The position numbers were made by a program, and so were the translations under genes. 64,000 nt of DNA. It comes from Bacteroidia bacterium (GTDB lineage Bacteria; Bacteroidota; Bacteroidia; Chitinophagales; Saprospiraceae). The notes below the pieces were generated by a model. That model saw only the letters and a list, made by a program, of their open reading frames with translations. It was not told the DNA's origin and made no database searches. This document shows positions 1 to 7,666 of this stretch, in pieces. The stretch's first letter is position 1. Each line of letters opens with the position of its first letter. The stretch spans positions 1 through 64,000 of the forward strand of contig JAUIKE010000010.1 in the NCBI GenBank assembly GCA_030430845.1, in the 5' to 3' direction.

Positions 1-105
1 TGGCTATAGCGAGAGGGTTCCACCTCTTACCATTCCGAACAGAGAAGTTAAGCCTCTCAGCGCCGATGGTACTATCACTGATGGGAGAGTAGGTCGCCGC
101 CAACC
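1..105 (+). rRNA. rrf: 5S ribosomal RNA, 5' end cut by window
   Basis: The first ~105 bases match the 5S rRNA pattern. The loop segment CCATTCCGAACAGAGAAGTTAAG is the diagnostic central region (positions ~30-53), followed by GCGCCGATGGTACT and a 3' strand ending GTAGGTCGCCGCCAACCC. Only a few 5' bases should be missing. It is presumably the last gene of an rRNA operon lying upstream of the window, since an intrinsic terminator follows directly. Confidence 0.95.
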
Positions 106-121
106 CAATATATTTATCTCT

Positions 122-151
122 AAAGCCTTGCTTTTTGCAAGGCTTTTTTTG
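122..151 (+). terminator. Intrinsic terminator of the rRNA operon
   Basis: AAGCCTTG (123-130) pairs with CAAGGCTT (138-145) around a 7-nt loop and runs into a T tract (144-150). It lies ~20 bases after the 5S gene, where an rRNA operon should end. Confidence 0.9.
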
Positions 152-165
152 TTTTAGGAATAAGT

Positions 166-216
166 GGAAGTTAATACAAATACCCTGCCGCCGGCAGGGT
201 ATTTGTATTAACTTCC
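166..216. repeat. Perfect 25-bp inverted repeat, 1-nt centre
   Basis: Bases 166-190 and 192-216 are exact reverse complements around C191; the outer ends read GGAAGTTAA and TTAACTTCC. It lies between the rRNA terminator and the ATG at 231, so it would form a long hairpin in the leader of the downstream gene. Its sequence matches no other repeat in this window. Confidence 0.9.
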
Positions 217-230
217 TACAAAACATTATT

Positions 231-689
231 ATGAAACAGAAACACTATCTCGAATTGATCTGGTGGGCACTCACCATTTTAATAGCCGTAGCCGTTTTGT
301 TTCCCATCTATTCCAGCTTGCCTTCCTATCGGTTTGGCTGGATCAATATCATCTATATCATCACCTTTATTACCGTTAGCCGATATATTTTTTTATTACA
401 ACATACCTTCCTGGCTCATATAGAATACCTCAAGGTGATTTTCGTTTTTCTCTGTATCCCTGCCGTATTCCTGCTAGTACAAGAACTAAACCTTTTCCAG
501 ACTTATATCGATGAAGAGGGAGTGGACGCACTGGTTGGTAGCCTGCCCTATAACAAAAGACCTTCTATGCTGGCTTACATCCACAACGAAATGTTCTTTT
601 TTGGAGTGGGAGCTATTTTAAGTTGTGTCCTATTCCCATTCCGGCTCATCCTTTCTATTTGGAGAGGACGAAACAGAGGAACTGTTTAA
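231..689 (+). CDS. Small four-segment membrane protein, unknown function
   Basis: This 152-residue protein starts with MKQKHYLELIWW. The open frame reaches back to 135, but that stretch runs through the palindrome at 166-216 and does not look like protein, so the ATG at 231 is preferred. Four hydrophobic segments are visible at about residues 8-27, 34-55, 64-83 and 120-142, with a polar loop between the third and fourth (residues ~84-119, containing a Y-N-K-R-P motif). The C-terminus is basic (IWRGRNRGTV), suggesting a cytoplasmic end. I do not recognise the family. Its stop codon lies inside the palindromic terminator shared with the convergent cvpA-like gene. Confidence 0.75.
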   Translation: MKQKHYLELIWWALTILIAVAVLFPIYSSLPSYRFGWINIIYIITFITVSRYIFLLQHTFLAHIEYLKVIFVFLCIPAVFLLVQELNLFQTYIDEEGVDALVGSLPYNKRPSMLAYIHNEMFFFGVGAILSCVLFPFRLILSIWRGRNRGTV

Positions 690-727
690 TAAAAAAGGGG
701 CGCCCGCCGGGCGCCCCTTTTTTATTA
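687..727. terminator. Bidirectional terminator containing both stop codons
   Basis: Perfect 20-bp arms (687-706 and 708-727) flank a single C. The GC core is GGGGCGCCCG, bounded by A6 on the left and T6 on the right, so it can terminate in both directions. TAA at 687-689 ends the plus gene and TTA at 725-727 is the minus gene's stop, so both stop codons are part of the stem. Confidence 0.92.
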
Positions 728-1270
728 TTCTTCCTTTGTTTCAACACTCATTTGCTCAAGCCGATCCATAAAAGTTTGAGACTCTTCGTAAAAGTCTTTT
801 ATGAAAGGCTGGATCTTTTTCCCAACGCCCCAAACATATTCGGGGTATTCTTCGAGATAATCATAGGTCATAGAAGTTTCCTTCGCTTCCTTGAGCGCCC
901 CCGTTTGATCTCCGAACCATAAAATGACAGAATACAGCATGATGAACAGGGCTGCCAGTAATACACCACCGGCAATCTGGTTAATAACATTAATATTAGC
1001 CGTTTTAAGAAATCCTTCTACACTGCGGGCAATAAGTCGGATAAGGAACATCGTTAAAACAAAGGTGAGCAAAAAGCCGGCGATGAACATCAAGGGGTTA
1101 GGGCTGAAAGCATCCTCCAGAAAGTCAGTCATAGGTTTGGCAAAACGTATAGCAGCCATCAGGCCGAACATGATAGACAAGACCGTAAAGACCGTCTGAA
1201 TAATTCCTTTTGAGAAACCGAGGTAAAAACCATAACCCGCCACAATTACGAAAATGATATCTATTGCCAT
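725..1270 (-). CDS. CvpA family membrane protein
   Basis: This 181-residue protein has the CvpA/colicin V production layout. An N-terminal segment (MAIDIIFVIVAGYGFYLGFSKG) is followed by three more hydrophobic segments near residues 24-43, 59-82 and 100-119. The family signature G-x-x-x-G-x-x-K-G-x-x-Q is visible near residues 15-25 (GFYLGFSKGIIQ). The C-terminal third is acidic and probably cytoplasmic. CvpA proteins are inner-membrane proteins, named for colicin V export and linked to envelope homeostasis; the exact role here is unknown. It is a single gene, convergent with its left neighbour and sharing its terminator. Confidence 0.88.
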   Translation of the reverse strand: MAIDIIFVIVAGYGFYLGFSKGIIQTVFTVLSIMFGLMAAIRFAKPMTDFLEDAFSPNPLMFIAGFLLTFVLTMFLIRLIARSVEGFLKTANINVINQIAGGVLLAALFIMLYSVILWFGDQTGALKEAKETSMTYDYLEEYPEYVWGVGKKIQPFIKDFYEESQTFMDRLEQMSVETKEE

Positions 1271-1410
1271 ATACCCATGTGTTATATTCCTTCAAAAATA
1301 GGCATTTAATTACTTCTTTACCAACGCCTTTAGATGTTCAGACGTGAAAATTAGATGAAAGTATCGTATTTCTGAATCTAGAGTGCAGGAAACAGCATAA
1401 ATTTCATTAT

Positions 1411-1461
1411 AGTGCTTGGAGGCGGGTTGGGATCTGTAACCGCCACCCGCCTCCAAGCACT
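1411..1461. repeat. 17-bp inverted repeat, 17-nt loop
   Basis: AGTGCTTGGAGGCGGGT (1411-1427) is exactly complementary to 1445-1461. It lies in the 280-bp spacer between the divergent cvpA-like gene and the gene at 1551. There is no T tract, so it is probably one of the palindromic intergenic elements rather than a simple terminator. Confidence 0.85.
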
Positions 1462-1550
1462 GTAACTTGAAAACTTATTAGCATTGTAACTATATTTTGT
1501 ACAATCTCGTAATATGAATTTGATTTTTTATTTTTGAAAAAAACAAGAAC

Positions 1551-2015
1551 ATGAAGGCAATTGTATGTATCGTGCTCACTTTAAGTATGAGCACAGCGCT
1601 TCTGCACGCGCAAAAAAATAGCGTGTTTCTGATGGGGGAAAACGAAAAAAACTATGAAAACCTCAAAGAAACCTACCGTCACTCTTTATTGGAAGCTTGT
1701 AACAGCGACATGGAAAAAGCTTTCCAGAACTGGATCGAAATGGTGACTTCCCTGGAAGCATTTGCCAAACAAGAAGGGGTAGACATTAATGGGGTAAAAC
1801 TCTGGATGCATACCTTCTTTTCCGAAGACGGCTCCATCGACCATATCGGTTTTTTATTAAAACCGGATTCTAAAAATGCAGAGATCAAAGAATTGAAAGC
1901 ATTGTTGAAAGAGTTCGCGAAAAATTATACCTTCCCGGTCAAATACGATCATAAGTATTATCACTATACCGGGGTTACTTTCCCCACCTTTTCACAACCA
2001 ATGAATAAGGACTGA
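1551..2015 (+). CDS. Secreted protein of unknown function
   Basis: This 154-residue protein has a clear signal peptide: MKAIVCIVLTLSMSTALLHA followed by Q, cleaving near residues 20-21. The mature part is about 130 residues, mixed helix and strand, rich in K/E and aromatics, with no cysteine pair, lipobox or metal motif that I can see. The middle (GVKLWMHTFFSEDGSIDHIGFLLKPDSKN) alternates polar and hydrophobic residues like a small alpha/beta fold, and the tail ends YYHYTGVTFPTFSQPMNKD. I do not recognise the family. It is followed by an intrinsic terminator, so it is monocistronic. Confidence 0.75.
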   Translation: MKAIVCIVLTLSMSTALLHAQKNSVFLMGENEKNYENLKETYRHSLLEACNSDMEKAFQNWIEMVTSLEAFAKQEGVDINGVKLWMHTFFSEDGSIDHIGFLLKPDSKNAEIKELKALLKEFAKNYTFPVKYDHKYYHYTGVTFPTFSQPMNKD

Positions 2016-2042
2016 ATGAAATAGGTAAGAAAATAAAAATTG

Positions 2043-2081
2043 GGCTGCTTGTCTTCAAAAGACAACCAGCCTCTTTTTTTT
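2043..2081 (+). terminator. Intrinsic terminator
   Basis: GGCTG-C-TTGTCTT (2043-2055) pairs with AAGACAA-CC-AGCC (2059-2071), and a T tract follows. It sits 28 bases after the secreted unknown and just before the serA-like start. Confidence 0.85.
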
Positions 2082-2106
2082 TAATCGAAACGAAAACGAA
2101 AACGTA

Positions 2107-3072
2107 ATGATCAAAATTCTAGCCAACGATGGCATTCATCCGGATGCCGTAACTTTGCTGAATGAAGCCGGCTACCAGGTAGATGACAAAAAACTGTCAG
2201 CAGATGAACTCACCCGCATGCTTCCGCAATATGACGTGGTAATCGTAAGATCTGCAACTAAAATTCGTAAAGACTTGATCGACCGCTGCCCTAATTTGAA
2301 AATTATTGCCAGAGGTGGTGTGGGGCTTGATAATATTGATGTGGATCATGCCAGGGCCAAAGGTATTACCATTATGAATACACCCGCAGCCTCTTCAGAA
2401 TCTGTGGCAGAACTGGCTTTCGCACATATGTTTACCTTATCTCGTTCCCTTCAAGGTGCTAATAGAGAAATGCCCCAGAAAGGCACTGCATCGTTCAAGG
2501 CCTTGAAAAAAGAATACTCGAATGGGATTGAATTGAGAGGCAAAACACTGGGTATAATCGGCTTCGGGCGTATCGGACAATCAGTAGCAAGGATCGGCAT
2601 TGCCCTTGGAATGAATGTCCTGCCTGTGGATCTGAAGGTGCAGGAGGCTGATATCGGTATCAATGTGTTTCACAGCGAGCATGTTCGATTGTCCGTCAAC
2701 GTAGAATCCGTAGAATTTGAGGAGGCGCTCATAAAAAGTGATTTTCTGAGCCTTCACGTCCCTTTTTCCGGAGGGAAACCTATGATTGGAAGAGAAGAAA
2801 TGATGAGAATGAAAGACGGAGCTTACCTTATTAATACAGCAAGAGGCGGAGCCATTGATGAGCAGGCCTTACTGGAAGCCGTTGAAAGCGGCAAACTGGG
2901 AGGCGCCGGACTGGATGTTTTTGAAAATGAACCCACTCCTATGTCGGAACTACTGAATCACCCCAGAATATCCGTTACCCCTCATATCGGAGCGGGTACT
3001 CAGGAGGCACAGTTAAGAATTGGCCAGGAACTGGCCGATCGGATCATTCATTTTTTTGGAGATGATAAATAA
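2107..3072 (+). CDS. serA: D-3-phosphoglycerate dehydrogenase-like 2-hydroxyacid dehydrogenase
   Basis: This 321-residue enzyme of the D-isomer-specific 2-hydroxyacid dehydrogenase family has a Rossmann GxGxxG motif in LGIIGFGRIGQ (~residues 148-158). The catalytic residues are Arg in LINTARGGAID (~245), Glu in FENEP (~274) and His in TPHIGAGT (~292). RGGVGLDNID (~69-78) is typical of phosphoglycerate dehydrogenases, which oxidise 3-phosphoglycerate to 3-phosphohydroxypyruvate with NAD+ in serine synthesis. It lacks the C-terminal ACT or intervening domain, as in the short form. Another 2-hydroxyacid substrate cannot be excluded because no serC or serB is adjacent. Confidence 0.85.
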   Translation: MIKILANDGIHPDAVTLLNEAGYQVDDKKLSADELTRMLPQYDVVIVRSATKIRKDLIDRCPNLKIIARGGVGLDNIDVDHARAKGITIMNTPAASSESVAELAFAHMFTLSRSLQGANREMPQKGTASFKALKKEYSNGIELRGKTLGIIGFGRIGQSVARIGIALGMNVLPVDLKVQEADIGINVFHSEHVRLSVNVESVEFEEALIKSDFLSLHVPFSGGKPMIGREEMMRMKDGAYLINTARGGAIDEQALLEAVESGKLGGAGLDVFENEPTPMSELLNHPRISVTPHIGAGTQEAQLRIGQELADRIIHFFGDDK

Positions 3073-3392
3073 ATCGTAGTACAAGCTTCAGCTTGTCTGG
3101 AAAGGGAACTTCAGTTTGCCCATCCAGATCAGACATGTCATGTCTAGACATGACATGTCTAAAGGCCTCTTCCTTAAAGTATTGATTTAAAGGCAGTTAA
3201 CTGTTTTTACTCCAACGGATATCTCCTTGCAAGCGGTACATGACATGTCTTAAACATGTCATGTCTGAATAATGGCAAAATTTCCTTCACTGCATTTTTG
3301 ACATTTAGGATATTAGTCCCTTAAATTGTATTTTTAAATACTCCCTACGCCGATATTCAACATTCATCCATAAAAACTAATCGAGAGAATAC
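3073..3392. other. 320-bp intergenic stretch made mostly of palindromic repeats
   Basis: There is no gene here. It contains a short AAGCTTCAGCTT-type repeat (~3084-3100), the AGACATGTCATGTCT element (3131-3266), then ~120 bp of AT-rich DNA before the hybrid sensor gene. TTTG at 3297-3300 followed after 20 bp by TTAAATTG (3321-3328) is a weak promoter candidate for that gene. Confidence 0.6.
3131..3266. repeat. AGAC-family double-hairpin element, copy 1
   Basis: AGACATGTCATGTCT (3131-3145) abuts its reverse complement (3146-3160), giving a 30-bp perfect palindrome in which each 15-mer is itself a small hairpin. About 77 bp further on, ACATGACATGT (3238-3248) and ACATGTCATGT (3254-3264) repeat the unit. 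A related copy is at 13855-13976 in the opposite orientation, and both contain an AAGT-(G)-ATTGATTTA spacer piece. Confidence 0.88.
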
Positions 3393-6300
3393 TTGTATGA
3401 GCGAAATAGAAAAACAGTGATTTATTCTTTGCTTAAGCTGTTTACCTTTCCACTCTTTACCGGGCAAAGAACCTGCTGCGTTTTTGCCCTGCTGACCTTA
3501 TGCATACTCGAAACCAGGGCCCAGCATTCTCTACAATTCCAAAACTTCACCCAACAAGACGGCCTAACCAGCAATTACGTACTCTGTATCCTTCAGGATC
3601 ACCAAGGCTTTATTTGGATCGGTACTGAAAACGGCCTTAATCGATTTGACGGCAAACATTTCTTATCCTTCCGATCGGATCCCGAAGATCCTGAAACATT
3701 AAATAATAATTGGATCATAACACTACTAGAAGATCGTCAGCATCAACTATGGATAGGTACCGACCGTGGCCTTAATCGACTGGATTTTAGAACTGGAAAG
3801 ATCGAGCGGATTCCTTTGCTTCGAAATGGTGATGCTGTGCAGAGTTTGGTCTATCATGTATACGAAACGGATTCTGGAGACCTATGGGTTTCTACCCATA
3901 CTCAAGGATTGTTTAAGTTAACGAAAAACAGTGAAGCTCAGTCCTGGCGTGCAGAGTATTTTGACTATACCTTACCCTCAGCTGAAGATAATGGCGCCCT
4001 CAGTATTTTTAACATCGCTCATGCCACAGCCGATGACCTTTGGGCCGTCACTTCCAGAGGTATTGATCGGATTCACATCTCCTCCCGACAAGCAGTTCGA
4101 TATCCCTTCACTGGTCAGAGCGAGGATTTCAAAGGTGAACTGGACCGGATTTCAGGCTTGGTAGATGAGCAAGGAAGAATCTTGGTAGGCTTTGAAAATA
4201 AGCTATACGTTTTAGATGTTACGAAGAATGATCCAGCCCTGAATACGGTCCAATCCTTTAACTCCAGTTCTAATCCATCATTCCCAATAACAAGAGATTT
4301 GCTATTTGATAGTCCTGATGTTCTATTAGTTCCATCCTATAGAAACCTCGCCCGGTTCAATTTAAAAAATGGGAAGCTGAGTCCGATTCAAAAAGGAGGA
4401 CAAACTGGACACCCTCTATTTAGTGACCCTATACATGTTACTTTCAAAGATAAGCAAGGCAATTACTGGATAGGAACCTCCGGTGGTGGAATATTTCTGG
4501 GCCAGAATGCGAAGAGCCCTTTCACTTTTTATCAAAATGAACCTGACAATCCTCATTCTATCTCTAAGGGACAGGTACGTTCATTCCTGGAAGATGACAG
4601 GGGCTACCTTTGGGTCGGAATTATTAATCATGGTTTAGACCATTTAGTCAGGCAGAATAATGGTTTTTTAAAGAGAAACAAGTCTATTAAGGCCCTTCCT
4701 GCTCAGTCCGGTTCATTAGCTAGCGACCGGGTCATCCAGATCATCCAGGGAGACGATGATGCTATTTGGGTGGCTACGAACAACAATGGCCTGATGGAAC
4801 TGGATAGTACAGGGAAGTTTCTAAAAACGTTCACCTATGAGGCAGATAATCTGAATTCTCTGAGTGGTAACCGTATCTGGGGGCTGGCAAAAGATCAAAA
4901 AGGCTATATCTGGATAGGTACCTGGCAAAATGGATTAAACCGGCTAAACCCCAGCACAGGTCAGGTCGAAAGGTTCACTCATGATCCACAGAACCCCCAT
5001 TCGATCGGGAGCAATAACATTAGATACCTTCTTTTTGATAAACACGGGACTTTATGGATCGGAACAGCTGACGGTCTGCTTCGGTACGATGCTGAAAAAA
5101 AGAAATTCTACCACTTTCGTCATGATCCAAACGATCCTCAATCTCTTTCGGATAATCTTGTTTGGGCCATTTACGAGGACCGAAATAGGAATCTTTGGAT
5201 CGGTACTAATACCGGACTAAATCGATATATTCCTTCTATCCAGAAGTTTGAGCATTTTTATGAAAAAAACGGACTGCCTGACAATAGTATATATGGTATA
5301 CTGGAAGACGACACCGGTATGTTGTGGGTCAGCACCCCAAATGGCCTGGCCCGTAAGTTTTCTGATACTTCCAGCATTTCTTTTCTTTCTCTTGGGGTTT
5401 CAAATGGACTAAAATCGGCTTCTTTTATTCCCAAAGCTTATTTAAATAGCAGCTACTCAGATCAGTTGTATTTTGGTAGTTCTGAAGGCATCTTAGTCGT
5501 AAAGCCCTCCTTACTTCAACAAGATACCAGCCAAACTCAACTTGTCCTTCACGCTATGAAGCGTTCTAAGCGTAAAGCTGCGCCAGATGCAGAAATAACC
5601 GACTATTTTGTTAACTACAAAAAGCGAACCCTTAAATTGGGTTACCAGGATCAATCAGTCACCTTCACTTTATCTGACCTGAACTGGATGGAGCATCCTA
5701 ATTACCAATATGAATACCAACTAGAAGGATTTAATCGTCGATGGGTCCTATTAGAGGGAAATATGCAAGTTAGTTTTTCGAGTCTCCCTCCTGGTAAATA
5801 TACTTTGAAAGCCCGGGCTAAAAACCTTGAGAAGGTGGAATTAAAAGCAGTTGACTTGCTTAAGCTCAGGGTGTCCCCTCCCTGGTGGAATAGTTGGTGG
5901 GCTTATTTGATTTACTTCCTGCTTACCGTTCTGCTTATTATTTATTTCGTGAACTTCCAGCTTCGCAGGCAAAGGGAAAAGCAAGAAGCAGCCAACCTCA
6001 AAGCATTGGACGCCTTCAAAAATAACCTGTACACCAACATCACCCACGAATTCCGAACGCCACTCACCATCATTCTGGGTATGATCGAGCAAATGGAAAA
6101 GCAACCGAAGCGGATGTTAAAAACGGGCTTCGAATTGATCCGAAGGAATGGTGCCAACCTGCTTTACCTGATCAATCAGATCCTGGAACTGCAAAAGTTA
6201 GAGTCTGGTAGCCTGAAAGTACAAATGCAACAGGGAGATGTCGTCTCCTTCCTTCGAAATATTTTTGACCAATTCCGGGCTTTTGCTCAAAGTAAAAATC

Positions 6301-7577
6301 AACAAATAGAATGGGTTACGAATATCAATTCCCTGAATATGGATTATGATCCTGAAAAACTGTTGCGCATCGTTTCTAACCTATTATCCAATGCCATTAA
6401 ATACACGCCCGAACAGGGGCAGGTGACATTGAGTGTTTCTTCTGGCTCCAAACCAGAATTGGAAAATGATCAGTGCCTCATTCTATCCATTCAGGACACG
6501 GGCCCAGGCATTCCCCAAGACCAAATCCCTCATATTTTTGATCGGTTTTACCAAGCTTCTACGGCTACCTTGACCTCTAGTGCCGGCACAGGCATTGGCC
6601 TTTCACTTACCCTCGAACTAATCAATTTGCTTAATGGGAAAATTGAAGTAAGTAGTAAGGAAGGAAAAGGTACGACCTTCCGGGTTTTTCTGCCTATCAC
6701 TCAAAAGGCCCCTATTTCACAGATGAAAACCAGAGCTGTAGTGCAAGAAGCGGTTTTCGGCAATTTCAGGCCTGCAGAAAAAAGGGGAAGTACGGTCCAA
6801 AAGAATCTGCCTCTGGCCCTCATCGTAGAAGACAATGCAGATATTGCTCAGTACTTACAGATCTGCCTGGAAGGGAAGTATCGTTTAGAAGTGGCAACGA
6901 ATGGTCAGGCGGGGATCGACCAGGCCCTTGAATTGATCCCTGACATCATCATCAGTGATGTCATGATGCCGGAAAAAGACGGCTTTGAGCTTTGCGAAAC
7001 ACTCAAGGAAGATATCCGTACTAGTCATATCCCGATCATATTACTAACGGCTAAATCAGATGTGGAATCCCGGATTGTCGGCTTGAAGCAAGGAGCAGAC
7101 GATTATCTGGCCAAGCCTTTCCATGAAGAAGAACTGCTGGTTAGAATGCAAAATTTATTGAATATCCGACAAAAATTGCAGGAGCGGTATCAGGATCTGT
7201 ATGAGCACCCTCTTCCCAAGGCTAAAACATCTACTCCCTCGAAAGAAGATGATTTTATACTAAACTTGAAAGCCATTTTTGAGAAAAAAATGGATGATCC
7301 TCAATTTGATGTAAATGCTTTAAGTCAGGAATTGAACCTGAGCCGGTCTCAGCTTGGGCGAAAAGTTAAGGCCCTAACAGGACGCTCCCTTTCTGTATAC
7401 CTTCGATCATTACGTCTTCAAAAAGCCCGACACCTACTCCTGAATTCCAACGAATCCATCAAAGCCATTGCTTACGATGTAGGTTTTCCGAACCCCTCCT
7501 ATTTTTCAACTTCTTACACCGAAGAATTCGGCGAAAGCCCTACCAATACTAGGGATTTAAGGGAAATGCGCAAATAG
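3393..7577 (+). CDS. Hybrid two-component system sensor kinase/AraC-type regulator (HTCS)
   Basis: This 1394-residue one-protein signalling system begins with a signal-like N-terminus (residues ~10-43). A large two-component propeller (~45-740) follows, with repeated W-I-G-T-x-x-G-L-x-R blades, then a Y_Y_Y domain (~760-825) and one membrane segment (~834-856). The histidine kinase has His885 in ITHEFRTPL and an ATP-binding domain (~985-1100, N box NLLSNAIKY, DTGPGIP). The receiver domain (~1142-1260) has phospho-acceptor Asp1189 in ISDVMMPEKDG and Lys in KPF. An AraC helix-turn-helix (~1300-1390) ends the protein. HTCS proteins sense periplasmic ligands, often glycans, and activate adjacent genes. 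No in-frame ATG exists near the N-terminus: TTG at 3393 or GTG at 3417 must start it. The likely target is the next gene, 90 bp away. Confidence 0.95.
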   Translation: MYERNRKTVIYSLLKLFTFPLFTGQRTCCVFALLTLCILETRAQHSLQFQNFTQQDGLTSNYVLCILQDHQGFIWIGTENGLNRFDGKHFLSFRSDPEDPETLNNNWIITLLEDRQHQLWIGTDRGLNRLDFRTGKIERIPLLRNGDAVQSLVYHVYETDSGDLWVSTHTQGLFKLTKNSEAQSWRAEYFDYTLPSAEDNGALSIFNIAHATADDLWAVTSRGIDRIHISSRQAVRYPFTGQSEDFKGELDRISGLVDEQGRILVGFENKLYVLDVTKNDPALNTVQSFNSSSNPSFPITRDLLFDSPDVLLVPSYRNLARFNLKNGKLSPIQKGGQTGHPLFSDPIHVTFKDKQGNYWIGTSGGGIFLGQNAKSPFTFYQNEPDNPHSISKGQVRSFLEDDRGYLWVGIINHGLDHLVRQNNGFLKRNKSIKALPAQSGSLASDRVIQIIQGDDDAIWVATNNNGLMELDSTGKFLKTFTYEADNLNSLSGNRIWGLAKDQKGYIWIGTWQNGLNRLNPSTGQVERFTHDPQNPHSIGSNNIRYLLFDKHGTLWIGTADGLLRYDAEKKKFYHFRHDPNDPQSLSDNLVWAIYEDRNRNLWIGTNTGLNRYIPSIQKFEHFYEKNGLPDNSIYGILEDDTGMLWVSTPNGLARKFSDTSSISFLSLGVSNGLKSASFIPKAYLNSSYSDQLYFGSSEGILVVKPSLLQQDTSQTQLVLHAMKRSKRKAAPDAEITDYFVNYKKRTLKLGYQDQSVTFTLSDLNWMEHPNYQYEYQLEGFNRRWVLLEGNMQVSFSSLPPGKYTLKARAKNLEKVELKAVDLLKLRVSPPWWNSWWAYLIYFLLTVLLIIYFVNFQLRRQREKQEAANLKALDAFKNNLYTNITHEFRTPLTIILGMIEQMEKQPKRMLKTGFELIRRNGANLLYLINQILELQKLESGSLKVQMQQGDVVSFLRNIFDQFRAFAQSKNQQIEWVTNINSLNMDYDPEKLLRIVSNLLSNAIKYTPEQGQVTLSVSSGSKPELENDQCLILSIQDTGPGIPQDQIPHIFDRFYQASTATLTSSAGTGIGLSLTLELINLLNGKIEVSSKEGKGTTFRVFLPITQKAPISQMKTRAVVQEAVFGNFRPAEKRGSTVQKNLPLALIVEDNADIAQYLQICLEGKYRLEVATNGQAGIDQALELIPDIIISDVMMPEKDGFELCETLKEDIRTSHIPIILLTAKSDVESRIVGLKQGADDYLAKPFHEEELLVRMQNLLNIRQKLQERYQDLYEHPLPKAKTSTPSKEDDFILNLKAIFEKKMDDPQFDVNALSQELNLSRSQLGRKVKALTGRSLSVYLRSLRLQKARHLLLNSNESIKAIAYDVGFPNPSYFSTSYTEEFGESPTNTRDLREMRK

Positions 7578-7632
7578 CAAAAGTGGTTGCGCAATTAGCA
7601 AAAGGCTCTTTTCTGGCTTTCCGGCATCTTTG
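7568..7632 (+). promoter_or_regulatory. Candidate HTCS operator (two direct repeats) and -7 box
   Basis: GCGCAAATAGCAAAAG (7568-7583) and GCGCAATTAGCAAAAG (7589-7604) are 16-bp direct repeats with one mismatch, starting exactly 21 bp apart (two helical turns). The first overlaps the HTCS stop codon (7575-7577). Downstream, CATCTTTG (7625-7632) resembles the Bacteroidota TAnnTTTG element. AraC-family activators classically bind direct half-sites 21 bp apart next to the -35 region, so this fits the HTCS output domain. That the HTCS binds here is inference. Confidence 0.65.
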
Positions 7633-7666
7633 CACAGTATTATCCTACTAATTAATCCTGTGTAAA

